From positions 1 through 62,093 of the forward strand of contig NZ_JANIOA010000028.1 of assembly GCF_025175675.1 (NCBI RefSeq): a stretch of DNA of 62,093 nt, written 5' to 3'. This stretch comes from Sedimenticola hydrogenitrophicus. GTDB lineage: Bacteria > Pseudomonadota > Gammaproteobacteria > Chromatiales > Chromatiaceae. Positions 54,541 through 62,093 of this stretch are shown piece after piece. A program made the position numbers and the translations under genes. The stretch's first letter is position 1. Every line of letters starts with the position of its first letter. The notes under the pieces are model-generated. The model made no database searches. It was not told where the DNA came from and saw only the letters and a program-made list of their open reading frames with translations.

Positions 54541-55341
54541 TTATAGGACCGCCATCACCCCGTCCCAGAACTCGATGCGGGCCTGGATGGCGGTCAGCGC
54601 CGCGGCCTCCGCCTCCTCGATCCTGTCGGGTTCGTCACCGCACAACTGTTCTAGAAGCGCCAGGGACAACGGGCCATGGTGGTCCCCGTCGAGATGAATG
54701 TGGCGTTCCAGGTAATAGTGGAAGGCCGGAGCCTGCCCCGGCCCGATATCCATTCTGGCAATCAGGGCCCGGAACATCGGCGGGATGATGTGCTCCCGCC
54801 CCAGGGCAAAGGCGGCAGCGATGACGTGGGGCCGGCGGCTGTCGATGAATGCGAAGGTCTGGTGCATGAAGGCCCGTGCCGGTTCCGGCAGGTCGGCGAC
54901 CGGCAGTACATCGCGAATTCCTTCCCGGCGCACCCGATCGACGAAGACTTCGGCGCGGGAGGTATCCGCCCCCACCTCTTTCATCCCCTGCAGGTACAAC
55001 TCGTAGTGGCTGGCGTAGGTGATCTCGCCATCCACGCCCGGAAGCCCCTGGTCACACTCCTCCTCGATGACAATGTCGTTGATAAAACGGCAGTAACGGG
55101 CATGGTCCGGCAGCAAGTTCACCGGCGTCCATGGTGAGCGCGACGGGGCGAGGTAGTGTTGCAACTCTTTCAGCAGGGACATGAAATCCCAAACCGAGAA
55201 GACATGCTGGGCCATGAAGGCGCGCAGACTCTCCATGTCCCGGACCCGGGCGTAGACCGGGTGATTTTCCAATTCGACGCGCAGGGCGCGAACACGTTCC
55301 AGGGGGAACCATGTTGGGTTTTGCGGGGACTTGAGGCTCAT
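54541..55341 (-). CDS. DUF3050 (haem-oxygenase-like fold) protein
   Basis: 266 residues. Blocks [47 protein letters not shown] and [17 protein letters not shown] match the DUF3050 family, which has the all-helical haem-oxygenase-like fold. His and Glu residues in EEECDQG and HLDGDHHG could bind a di-iron centre, as in related HDO enzymes; that is inference. The ATG at 55341 follows GGAG at eight bases; the longer frame to 55539 reads a 180-bp repeat. Function unknown. Confidence 0.85.
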   Translation of the reverse strand: MSLKSPQNPTWFPLERVRALRVELENHPVYARVRDMESLRAFMAQHVFSVWDFMSLLKELQHYLAPSRSPWTPVNLLPDHARYCRFINDIVIEEECDQGLPGVDGEITYASHYELYLQGMKEVGADTSRAEVFVDRVRREGIRDVLPVADLPEPARAFMHQTFAFIDSRRPHVIAAAFALGREHIIPPMFRALIARMDIGPGQAPAFHYYLERHIHLDGDHHGPLSLALLEQLCGDEPDRIEEAEAAALTAIQARIEFWDGVMAVL

Positions 55342-55416
55342 CAAAGGACTCCAACGCGATCGAAACAACACCGTATCGACGCGTACCAGTTGATAAAGAG
55401 ATTTTGTGGGTTGTGT

Positions 55417-55790
55417 TAACCCTATCGTTGCAAAAATCGACCTGTAGGAGGCCCCCCCGGGCCGAAATCGCGGCGGGGCGCCGCTCCTGCAGGTGCAATG
55501 CCAGACTTCACCGGCGGTGCATTCCAGGAAACCATGCAACAGGTCTATTTCATCCGGCGAAAGACGGATTGAAACAAATCATAAGGCCTTAATTAGTGTC
55601 CATCCAGAAACGCACGTAATTTAAATTGTCGTCACCCCGGCGGAGGCCGGGGTCCAGGGGATTCAACAAGTTACTGGATTCCATCCTCAGGTCCGTAAAC
55701 GGTGCGTCCCTGCACCACTCCTCCGGCATTCGCCGGAATGACGATTTCTGTAGTTTCTGGATAGGCACTAATTAATGCAACCATTGGGCT
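55417..55790 (+). repeat. Dispersed ~180-bp repeat, copy 4, split by an insertion
   Basis: AACCCTATCGTTGCAAAAAT, a GCGGCGGGGCGCCGC hairpin, GGTGCATTCCAGGAAACCAT and a diverged tail (GGCGAAAGACGGATTGA) match the other copies. The 3' part (TTAATGCAACCATTGGG) is found only after 55768, because a 173-bp element has landed inside it. Confidence 0.85.
55590..55774. mobile_element. Second type of TIR element, inserted in the 180-bp repeat
   Basis: Ends GTGTCCATCCAGAAAC (55596-55611) and GTTTCTGGATAGGCAC (55753-55768) are 14 of 16 complementary. TAATTA stands on both sides as a possible 6-bp target duplication. The interior holds CACCCCGGCGGAGGCCGGGG, a fragment with GTCCGTAAACGGTGCGTCCC, and CCGGCATTCGCCGGAATGAC. 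Confidence 0.78.
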
Positions 55791-55894
55791 AAGCCGACGA
55801 TAATAAGACTTTGCTTATATTATGACAAGCTCTGAAGACTCATTCGAATTGAGGAACGCCGGTAACTCCGGCGGGAATTCCAGGACACCCGTCG

Positions 55895-56908
55895 CTAGCA
55901 AGTGCACTCCCCACAAATCGATACGCTCATGGCTTGACGAACCCTGCTTGCGTTCAATCCCTCTCCAAGCAGGGTGTGGAGCTTGGTGAACGCGGCCTCC
56001 AATGTCAGGTCGGCGCCGGGGACGACGCCGATCGTATTGAGGCTGGCGCCGGTGGCGTAGACGCCTTGATCGATTTTTCCCTGGATGCATTGGGAGATGT
56101 TGAGAATGACTTTACCCTGCTCTACCGCGCGGCCCAGTACCCGAAGTAGCGCCGGGTTATTATCGGGTACATTGCCCACGCCATAGGTCTGTAGTATCAA
56201 GCCACGCACGTTGTCCGGCTCCAGGTGGCTTTCGATAACCCGGGCGGATATGCCCGGGTATATCTGCGCCACGCTCACCGCATCGGAAGCGAATGCCGGC
56301 AGGAGAAATTCACGTCTGCCAGGCTTCAGCAGCAAGTGACGTTTCAGATCGATATGAATACCGACTTGCCCCAGCCAGGGGTGATTGGGGGAATCGAAAG
56401 CGTCAAAGCCGGCGCTTTTGAGCTTCGTGCTGCGATTGCCGCGCAGTAGGCGGCCGTCGAAGTAGATGCACACTTCTGAGATCTCCGCACGACCGGCCAG
56501 CATCAGCGCGGTCACCAGATTGTCGAGGGCATCATTACGTGTTTCAGTCAGTGGGATCTGCGAGCCGGTCACGATGACCGGCTTATCGATGCCGCGCAAC
56601 ATAAACGACAGGGCCGAGGCGGTATAGGCCATGGTGTCGGTGCCATGCAGGATGACGAAACCATCGTAGGCGTCCCACTGCTCGACGATCTCGCCACCGA
56701 TGCGGCCCCAGTCCGAGGGAACCAGGTTGGCGCTGTCGATGAGCGCATCAAGTTCGATCAGCTCATACTCGGGTAACTGGTGGCTGGCGCGGGTCTGCAA
56801 ATGCTCCTTCATCAGGCGCCCGAATCCCCGGATCGGTACATAGCCCCGATCCGAGGGTTGCATGCCGATCGTGCCGCCGGTGTAAAGCACCAGAACGCGC
56901 GGTTTCAT
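55895..56908 (-). CDS. ansA: L-asparaginase, type I (AnsA-like)
   Basis: 337 residues. The catalytic threonine lies in YTGGTIGM and the second in LHGTDTMAYTASAL, with Ser in DSANLVPSDW and Lys in STKLKSAGF. There is no signal peptide, so it should be cytoplasmic. It converts asparagine to aspartate and ammonia. Its ATG overlaps the aspartase stop by four bases, so the two are cotranslated and asparagine nitrogen and carbon are funnelled to fumarate. The C-terminus (CGECTC) is Cys-rich, which is unusual but short. Confidence 0.93.
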   Translation of the reverse strand: MKPRVLVLYTGGTIGMQPSDRGYVPIRGFGRLMKEHLQTRASHQLPEYELIELDALIDSANLVPSDWGRIGGEIVEQWDAYDGFVILHGTDTMAYTASALSFMLRGIDKPVIVTGSQIPLTETRNDALDNLVTALMLAGRAEISEVCIYFDGRLLRGNRSTKLKSAGFDAFDSPNHPWLGQVGIHIDLKRHLLLKPGRREFLLPAFASDAVSVAQIYPGISARVIESHLEPDNVRGLILQTYGVGNVPDNNPALLRVLGRAVEQGKVILNISQCIQGKIDQGVYATGASLNTIGVVPGADLTLEAAFTKLHTLLGEGLNASRVRQAMSVSICGECTC

Positions 56909-58323
56909 GCCAGGCCGATGGGCGAATGTTGGGGTTGGGGTGCCAGCATGGATTGCGGGCTCAGCAATAGCTCCAGTTTCGCTTCATCGAGCAAACCTTC
57001 CGCCAGCACCAGCTCGCGCACGGTGGCGCCGGTATGCAACGCCTGGGCGGCGATGCGCGACGAATTGGCGTAGCCGATATGGGGCACCAGTGCGGTAATG
57101 CAGCCGATGCTGTTGTTCAGGTGTTGTGCGCAACGTTCGACGTCCGCCTCAATGCCGCGGATACAGCGATGTTCCAGCATGGTACAGGCGGCCCCCAGCA
57201 TCTTCATGGAGTTGAGCAGGTTGTAGATGATCAAGGGCTCCATCGCATTGAGCTGCAACTGGCCGGCCTCCGCGGCCAGGGTCACCGCCAGGTCATTGGC
57301 GATAACCTGGTAGGCGCTTTGATTGACCGCCTCCGGAATCACAGGGTTGACCTTGCCCGGCATGATGGAAGAACCGGGTTGCATGGGCGGCAGGCGGATC
57401 TCGCCAAAACCGGTACGGGGACCGCTGGAGAGCAGGCGCAGGTCGTTGGCGATCTTTCCCAGCTTGATCGCAAAGCGTCTCAGGATGCCGGAGAACAGCA
57501 CGAACGCCCCCATATCGGAAGTCGCCTCCACCAGGTTGGAGGCCGGTGTCAGGGGTTTGCCGGAAATCTTGGACAGATGACCTATCGCCAGCGCCGAGTA
57601 GTGCGGATGGGTGTTGATGCCGGTGCCGATAGCCGTGCCCCCCAGGTTCACCTCGGAGAGCAGGGTGCACGCTTCCCGCAGGCGGTCCACATCCTCATTC
57701 AGGGTGACGGCAAACGCCTCGAACTCCTGGCCCAGGGTCATCGGCACGGCGTCCTGCAGTTGGGTGCGCCCCATCTTCACCACGTCGGCGAACTCCGTCC
57801 CTTTGGCGGCGAACGCCTGCGTCAGGCTGAAAATGGTATCGATCAGCGGGTCGGCAGCCATGATGATCGCCAGGCTGGCGGCGGTGGGGTAGGCGTCGTT
57901 GGTCGACTGGGAGCGGTTCACGTCATCGTTGGGATGCAGATAGGCATACTCCCCCTTGCGATGACCCAATTTTTCCAGTGCCAGATTGGCGATCACTTCG
58001 TTGGCGTTCATGTTGGTGGAGGTGCCGGCGCCGCCCTGGATCAAGTCCACCACAAACTGATCGTGCAGATGGCCCGCGCAGATCTGTTCGCAGGCGGCCA
58101 CGATGGCATCCGCCTTGGCGGCACGCAGCAGTCCCAGCTCGGTATTGGCCCTGGCGGCGGCGGCCTTCACCATCGCCAGTGCATTCACCAGTTGCGGGAA
58201 GTGGCTGATCGGCACGCCGGTAATGGAAAAATTGTCCAGCGCGCGCTGGGTCTGAATGCCGTACCAGGCATCGGCGGGGATCTCCATGTCGCCCAGAAGA
58301 TCATGTTCCATTCGCATTTTCAT
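56905..58323 (-). CDS. aspA: Aspartate ammonia-lyase
   Basis: 472 residues, full length. The superfamily signature GSSIMPGKVNP, plus TSTNMNANEV and NDDVNRSQSTND, identifies an aspartase/fumarase family enzyme. The tight operon with asparaginase favours aspartase. It splits aspartate to fumarate and ammonia. The ATG at 58323 has no strong ribosome-binding site; ATG codons at the third and fifth codons are alternatives. An insertion element lies 49 bases upstream, in the promoter region. Confidence 0.92.
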   Translation of the reverse strand: MKMRMEHDLLGDMEIPADAWYGIQTQRALDNFSITGVPISHFPQLVNALAMVKAAAARANTELGLLRAAKADAIVAACEQICAGHLHDQFVVDLIQGGAGTSTNMNANEVIANLALEKLGHRKGEYAYLHPNDDVNRSQSTNDAYPTAASLAIIMAADPLIDTIFSLTQAFAAKGTEFADVVKMGRTQLQDAVPMTLGQEFEAFAVTLNEDVDRLREACTLLSEVNLGGTAIGTGINTHPHYSALAIGHLSKISGKPLTPASNLVEATSDMGAFVLFSGILRRFAIKLGKIANDLRLLSSGPRTGFGEIRLPPMQPGSSIMPGKVNPVIPEAVNQSAYQVIANDLAVTLAAEAGQLQLNAMEPLIIYNLLNSMKMLGAACTMLEHRCIRGIEADVERCAQHLNNSIGCITALVPHIGYANSSRIAAQALHTGATVRELVLAEGLLDEAKLELLLSPQSMLAPQPQHSPIGLA

Positions 58324-58360
58324 TGGTGTTGGGTTCCGATATTGAGAGTAGATAAGGTTG

Positions 58361-58584
58361 CTTTCAGATCCGAATGGCGCTTACTTAGTGTCTATCCAGA
58401 AACTACAGAAATCGTCATTCCGGCGAATGCCGGACAACAGCGCGAAGCGCGTTGAACGACTGAAAGTCGGCCCGAAGGGTGAGCGAAGCGAATCATCCAG
58501 TAACTTGTTGAATTTCCTGGACCCCGGCCTTCGCCGGGGTGACGGTGATTCTTGACTTAAGTAAGTGCCATTCGTTTCAGATCC
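58361..58584. mobile_element. TIR element copy D with 10-bp target duplication
   Basis: Element 58372-58573 (202 bp) has ends GAATGGCGCTTACTTA and TAAGTAAGTGCCATTC, 15 of 16 matching. Flanks CTTTCAGATCC and GTTTCAGATCC match at 10 of 11 bases. The interior begins with GTGTCTATCCAGAAACTACA, the end of the second TIR element, and contains two REP-like hairpins. It sits in the short space between aspA and the symporter gene. Confidence 0.88.
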
Positions 58585-58586
58585 CG

Positions 58587-58618
58587 TACTCCCGAAGGGT
58601 GATAGCCCTCCGGGAGTA
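58587..58618. terminator. Hairpin at the 3' end of the symporter gene
   Basis: TACTCCCG (58587-58594) pairs with CGGGAGTA (58611-58618), extended by AGGG with CCCT after one mismatch, around a six-base loop. It lies 10 bases beyond the symporter stop. There is no T tract on the minus strand, so it is a candidate only. Confidence 0.55.
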
Positions 58619-58628
58619 AGGGGATAAC

Positions 58629-60104
58629 TCAGTTTTCCGCCGTGGCCAGGGAGACCTCCGTGGGCTCGTAGGTGGTGTTGATTTGATCCTCCGGCTCCAA
58701 CTGCCAGGCCGCGGGGTCAAGGTCGAGATCACGGAATGCGGCGGCGTCGAACAGCGGCTGTTCAATGCCCGACTGCCGTTGCCGGTCGTAATCCTTCATT
58801 ACCCGCAGGCCGGTCTTGAACAGCAGCGCCAGGGCCGTCAGATTGGCCAGGGCCAACAGCCCCATGGTGACATCGGCAAAGGCGAAGACGGTGCCCAAAT
58901 CCATGATGGCGCCCAAGGAGCAGAGACAGATGATGGCGACCCGGAAAGAGTTGAACAGCGTCTGGTTCTCCTCCTTGAAGAAGTTGAGGCTGTTTTCACC
59001 CAGGTAGTAGTTGTAGAGGATGGTGCTGAAGCCGAATAGCAGCAGCGCAATACTCACGTACATCCGTCCCCATTCACCCACGTGGTCGGCCAGGGCCATC
59101 TGGGTCAGCGCGACGCCGCCCACATCGCCGATAGTGGCGGGGTCGTAGATACCGCTCAGCAAGATGATGAAGGCGGTACAGGAGCAGAGGATCAGGGTAT
59201 CGATAAACACCGAGAAGGATTGCACGATACCCTGATTGGCCGGGTGCGGGACGTAGGCCACGGCCGCCACGTTGGGGGCGCTGCCGAGTCCCGCTTCGTT
59301 GGAAAACAGGCCGCGTTTGACGCCCATCAGAATGGCGGCGCCGATACCGCCACCGATAGCCGGTTCCAGGCCGAATGCGCTTTTGACGATCAACATGAAT
59401 ACGTCCGGCAATTTGTCGATATTGAGCCCGAGCACCACCAGCGCGATGGCCAGGTAGCCCAGCGCCATGACCGGCACCAGCACTTCCGCGACCTTGGCGA
59501 TGCGCTTTACACCGCCGAAGATAATCAGGCCCACGACCAGTGCCAGGGCAGTCCCGGTGTAATAGACGGAGATGCCGAAGGCGTCTTCAAACGAGGTGGC
59601 GATGGAGTAGGACTGCAATGCGGTAAAACCAAAACCGAAGGTGACCAGCAGCAGGATGGAGTAGAGCGTCGCCAACCACTTCCAGTTGCTGCCAAGCCCG
59701 CGGGCGATGTAATAGGCGGGTCCGCCGCGGTAGGTGCCATCCGGTTCGGCCCGCTTGTAAAGCTGGGCGAGCGTGCACTCGAAGTAGCTGGTGGCCATGC
59801 CCATCAGGCCCACTACCCACATCCAGAAGATGGCGCCGGGTCCGCCCAGCGTGATGGCGATGGCCACGCCGGCGATGTTGCCGCCGCCGACGCGACCGGC
59901 TACGGAAAGCAGCAGTGCCTGAAACGAGCTGAGGTGACCGTGCTGGTCCCGCTTGAAGGCGTGTTTGCTCCCCAGTATGCGGAACATGCTGCCGAAATAG
60001 CGGAACTGTACGAATCGAGAGAACAGGGTGAACCAGATACCGATACCAATCAGTACTGCGATGAGTACCTTGCCCCAGAGGAGGTCATTGAGTAGATCGA
60101 GCAT
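58629..60104 (-). CDS. Sodium/alanine symporter (AGCS family)
   Basis: 491 residues with about ten helices. The family signature is GGNIAGVAIAITLGGPGAIFWMW with YRGGPAYYI, and LFSNEAGLGSAPNVAAVA is also typical. It imports a small neutral amino acid with Na+, usually alanine or glycine, and some members take glutamine or asparagine. Its position next to aspA-ansA suggests that asparagine or a related amino acid is the cargo, which is inference. Divergent from an HTH regulator gene. Confidence 0.93.
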   Translation of the reverse strand: MLDLLNDLLWGKVLIAVLIGIGIWFTLFSRFVQFRYFGSMFRILGSKHAFKRDQHGHLSSFQALLLSVAGRVGGGNIAGVAIAITLGGPGAIFWMWVVGLMGMATSYFECTLAQLYKRAEPDGTYRGGPAYYIARGLGSNWKWLATLYSILLLVTFGFGFTALQSYSIATSFEDAFGISVYYTGTALALVVGLIIFGGVKRIAKVAEVLVPVMALGYLAIALVVLGLNIDKLPDVFMLIVKSAFGLEPAIGGGIGAAILMGVKRGLFSNEAGLGSAPNVAAVAYVPHPANQGIVQSFSVFIDTLILCSCTAFIILLSGIYDPATIGDVGGVALTQMALADHVGEWGRMYVSIALLLFGFSTILYNYYLGENSLNFFKEENQTLFNSFRVAIICLCSLGAIMDLGTVFAFADVTMGLLALANLTALALLFKTGLRVMKDYDRQRQSGIEQPLFDAAAFRDLDLDPAAWQLEPEDQINTTYEPTEVSLATAEN

Positions 60105-60320
60105 ATGCAGTCTCCAAGTGCGACCGAAATCGCTTTTTATTGACGAGGAGCGCTATTTAACCAATTGGCCGGGCGTGAAAAAATTTGACGAAGTGGCGTG
60201 TTTTGGTGCAGTTTGGTGCTGTCACAGCATCTAACTGTTAAAGGTGATCGCTGTGCGGGGTTCCCGGGTTGTACTACCATGGGGCTCGGTTGATTGAGCG
60301 CGAGGAGGCGTCAGCGATCC

Positions 60321-61133
60321 ATGAATGAGGATTTTGCCCGTAATCTGCGATTGCTTTGCAGCTATTACAAATCGATCGCGGAGGTGTGTCGCCGACTCAA
60401 CATCAACCGCCCCCAATTCAACCGTTACCTCACCGGTCGCTACAAGCCCTCGGCCCACACCATGCTGCGGTTTTGCGATTTTTTTGGTGTTGAAGAACAT
60501 GAGATTCTATTGCCGCACAATCAATTTCAGCGGCTGATCCAGGTGCGGCCACGCAAATCGAGCTTCGTGGAAGCCGAGCTGCCGGAATTTCCCCATCTGC
60601 GGCGGTTGCAACAGATCGGCACCGCCGGCATGGACAGATATCTGGGGTACTATTTCGAGTATTACCTCTCCATGGCTTGTCCGGGAAGGATCTTGCGAAC
60701 CCTGATCTATTTGGTGCGCCAGGGCGATAGTATCTATTACCAGCGCACCGAGCGCCTTCGGGAGCATCCGAAAGAGAAACCCTGCCATGGTATCTATCTC
60801 GGCATCGCCTATTTCCTGACTGACCGGATCTTTATGATCGATTACGAATCCCTGACCGGTCATGAAATCACCGAAACAATACTCTACCCCTCCTTCAGGA
60901 ATCGGGTTTCGCGCCTCAATGGATTGAAGCTGGGGGTTTCCGGGAGTGGTGAACGTATGCCCAGTTGCATGCGGGTCGTCTACGAATACCTGGGCAGTTC
61001 GGTCGACACCCACCGCGCCCTGTCCCTCTGCGGCCTCTACGAACTGGACTCGGATGAGATCGATTTATCCTTCAAGCATGCGGTCATCAATCGAATCGAC
61101 GAAGGCGAGTGGCACTTCCGGGCGCGACACTGA
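60321..61133 (+). CDS. XRE-like HTH transcriptional regulator with an effector domain
   Basis: 270 residues. The N-terminal HTH (FARNLRLLCSYYKSIAEVCR, then NINRPQFNRYLTGRYKPSAH) is followed by about 190 residues of a presumed ligand-binding domain of unrecognised family (from RLQQIGTAGMDRYLGYYFEY). The ATG at 60321 was chosen over a TTG at 60294; GAGGAGG lies about 12 bases before it. It is divergent from the AGCS symporter gene (216 bases between starts), and probably regulates it and possibly aspA-ansA. Confidence 0.82.
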   Translation: MNEDFARNLRLLCSYYKSIAEVCRRLNINRPQFNRYLTGRYKPSAHTMLRFCDFFGVEEHEILLPHNQFQRLIQVRPRKSSFVEAELPEFPHLRRLQQIGTAGMDRYLGYYFEYYLSMACPGRILRTLIYLVRQGDSIYYQRTERLREHPKEKPCHGIYLGIAYFLTDRIFMIDYESLTGHEITETILYPSFRNRVSRLNGLKLGVSGSGERMPSCMRVVYEYLGSSVDTHRALSLCGLYELDSDEIDLSFKHAVINRIDEGEWHFRARH

Positions 61134-61499
61134 TAGGTAGGGCGTAACCAGCCCGTCACATAAGTATTTTCTTATATTATGGCAGGTCTAACAGGTAAAT
61201 TGAGCCGCCAGTTCAGGTTCATTGACGGCATATTCCGGCCCAACCTGAACAGCCATTCCGGTTCTGCGGGCCGCAACCCGCAGCTGAAGCCGAGAAAGCC
61301 ACTTTCGCCAACCCTTTCCAAGCAGAGGGATTTCACCTCCAATCTTCTACCGATTTATCTCGGCGCACTGGGTGTCCCGTGTTTTTCAGTCCATGTATTT
61401 CAGCCGCGCCGAAGGCTGAGCGAGTTGAACGCCGTGTTAAATGCATTATACTGCGCATAATCATGCGCATAAGCGCTTTGCTGGTTGCTGGAGGCTGAA
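61134..61499. other. Interval upstream of ccdAB
   Basis: 366 bases. No gene is convincing, although a minus-strand frame near 61320-61410 reads GLKNTGHPVRRDKSVEDWR, which has the look of a recurrent intergenic relic. The right end is the likely ccd promoter and operator. Confidence 0.45.
61452..61472. promoter_or_regulatory. Direct repeats before ccdA, operator candidate
   Basis: TGCGCATAA occurs at 61452-61460 and 61464-61472, three bases apart; each contains the palindromic core TGCGCA. It lies 28 bases before the ccdA start. Autoregulation of ccd operons by the CcdA-CcdB complex at such sites is well known. Confidence 0.55.
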
Positions 61500-61745
61500 A
61501 TGCACCGTTTATTCGATAAAAATGCCCCGAAAAAACCCACAAACCTAAGTATAAACAGTGATTTATTAGCGAAAACCCGGGCTCTTAAAATCAACCTTTC
61601 CGCAACCCTTGAGCATGCGCTGGAAAGCCAACTTGCGGAAGCTGAGGCGAAAAATTGGGCCACTGAGAATAAAGCAGCCATTCGAGCGTACAACGACTTC
61701 GTTGAAGAGCATGGTTGTTTTGGTGATGAGTTTCGGGAATTCTGA
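61500..61745 (+). CDS. ccdA: CcdA-type antitoxin
   Basis: 81 residues. The N-terminal half (KKPTNLSINSDLLAKTRALK) is the ribbon-helix-helix DNA-binding part, and the C-terminal half (WATENKAAIRAYNDFVEEHG) is the toxin-binding tail of CcdA. It neutralises CcdB and represses the operon. GGAGG lies a few bases before the ATG at 61500. Its stop overlaps the toxin start (TGATG). Confidence 0.93.
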   Translation: MHRLFDKNAPKKPTNLSINSDLLAKTRALKINLSATLEHALESQLAEAEAKNWATENKAAIRAYNDFVEEHGCFGDEFREF

Positions 61746-62062
61746 TGACGCAGTTCGACGTATTCAGAAACCCTAGCACCACTACACGTAAACATTACCT
61801 GTACCTGGTTGATATTCAGAGTCCATACCTCGAAGAACTAGCGACCCGGATAGTAATTCCCCTAGGCAAGGCCTCATTGTTTAAAAATACCGCCATGAAA
61901 GGGTTAACTCCCGAAGTTACTTTTCATGACGAAAAATTGTTATTGCTAACCCCTCAGATTTCTTCCATTGCCAAGCGGCAACTCAAAGAGCCCATCGGCT
62001 CGTTATCTCATTTACGCGATGAGCTGATGAACGCACTGGACTTCGCCATTTTTGGCATTTGA
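61745..62062 (+). CDS. ccdB: CcdB-type toxin (gyrase poison)
   Basis: 105 residues. It matches CcdB from MTQFDVFRNPS through YLVDIQSPYLEELATRIVIPL to the C-terminus. CcdB traps DNA gyrase on DNA. In F-plasmid CcdB the final Trp-Gly-Ile is needed for poisoning; here the last residues are Phe-Gly-Ile, so activity may be altered. Translation is coupled to ccdA by the TGATG overlap. A chromosomal ccdAB of this type may act in stress or as an element-stabilising module. Confidence 0.93.
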   Translation: MTQFDVFRNPSTTTRKHYLYLVDIQSPYLEELATRIVIPLGKASLFKNTAMKGLTPEVTFHDEKLLLLTPQISSIAKRQLKEPIGSLSHLRDELMNALDFAIFGI

Positions 62063-62093
62063 CGTTGCAATTGAGCCGCAGCATTGATCAACC

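Noticed and set aside
55342-55539. N-terminal extension of the DUF3050 gene
   Set aside because: It also reads a 180-bp repeat; the ATG at 55341 fits the family start.
1-62093. tRNA or rRNA genes
   Set aside because: I looked for cloverleaf-like and conserved rRNA segments while reading and saw none; a covariance search was not possible.

Overview
This window looks like a chromosomal segment of a gammaproteobacterium with about 60 percent GC. The gene content fits (CcdA-type disulfide transport, c-type cytochromes, several HDOD proteins, aspartase/asparaginase, a CbiM-like permease, exosortase-type tails), but I cannot name the genus. The intergenic DNA is very rich in short dispersed repeats, and several stretches are clearly mosaic or insertion-scarred.

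Left part (1-9.8 kb). A type III restriction-modification locus on the minus strand reads res-dinD-mod. The res gene carries a one-base deletion, and mod runs off the left edge with an AT-rich target-recognition segment. Next come a thiamine-diphosphate 2-keto-acid decarboxylase, divergent from an Lrp-type regulator across a palindromic operator candidate, then a secreted dienelactone-hydrolase-like protein.

9.3-18.6 kb is a minus-strand catabolic module: RpiR-type regulator, crotonase, NDP-forming acyl-CoA synthetase, second crotonase, TAXI binding protein, fused TRAP permease and UspA. It looks built to import an unknown carboxylic acid, activate it with CoA and hydrate or isomerise it. 18.9-23.5 kb holds small hypotheticals, a tandem-duplicated HAD protein with a DxH nucleophile motif, a DsbA-like lipoprotein and a membrane protein.

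23.9-33.4 kb is a probable copper/envelope-stress island: SHOCT protein, CopA with YHS and metal-binding domains, DUF302 protein, a Spy-like protein with ten methionine-rich 12-residue repeats, an OmpR-type regulator, a kinase with a Met/His-rich periplasmic loop, a Cys-rich secreted protein, and a cytochrome-CcdA-cytochrome group. 34-46.7 kb holds housekeeping and accessory genes (CDGSH protein, stand-alone RAM domain, GlcG-like protein, molybdate/sulfate-type transporter, YqaA, LEA14-like lipoprotein, YnfA, two HDOD proteins, alpha/beta hydrolase, an ACT-V4R-like protein, MBL hydrolase, VOC protein, aldo/keto reductase) and ends in an AT-rich methyltransferase flanked by IS remnants.

47.6-62 kb: a CHRD protein with an exosortase-like tail, VOC protein, SDR, Tat-exported flavoprotein, CbiM-like permease, PAS-GGDEF cyclase, RAYT remnant, DUF3050 protein, an asparagine/aspartate module (ansA, aspA, AGCS symporter, HTH regulator) and a ccdAB toxin-antitoxin pair.

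The most unusual content is non-coding. (i) Four copies of an insertion element share near-identical terminal inverted repeats and 10-11 bp target duplications but carry different interiors. (ii) Two copies of a roughly 300 bp nested palindrome have 20-bp arms that differ between copies yet stay perfectly complementary within each. (iii) A repeat of about 180 bp occurs four times and ends in a conserved short reading frame.
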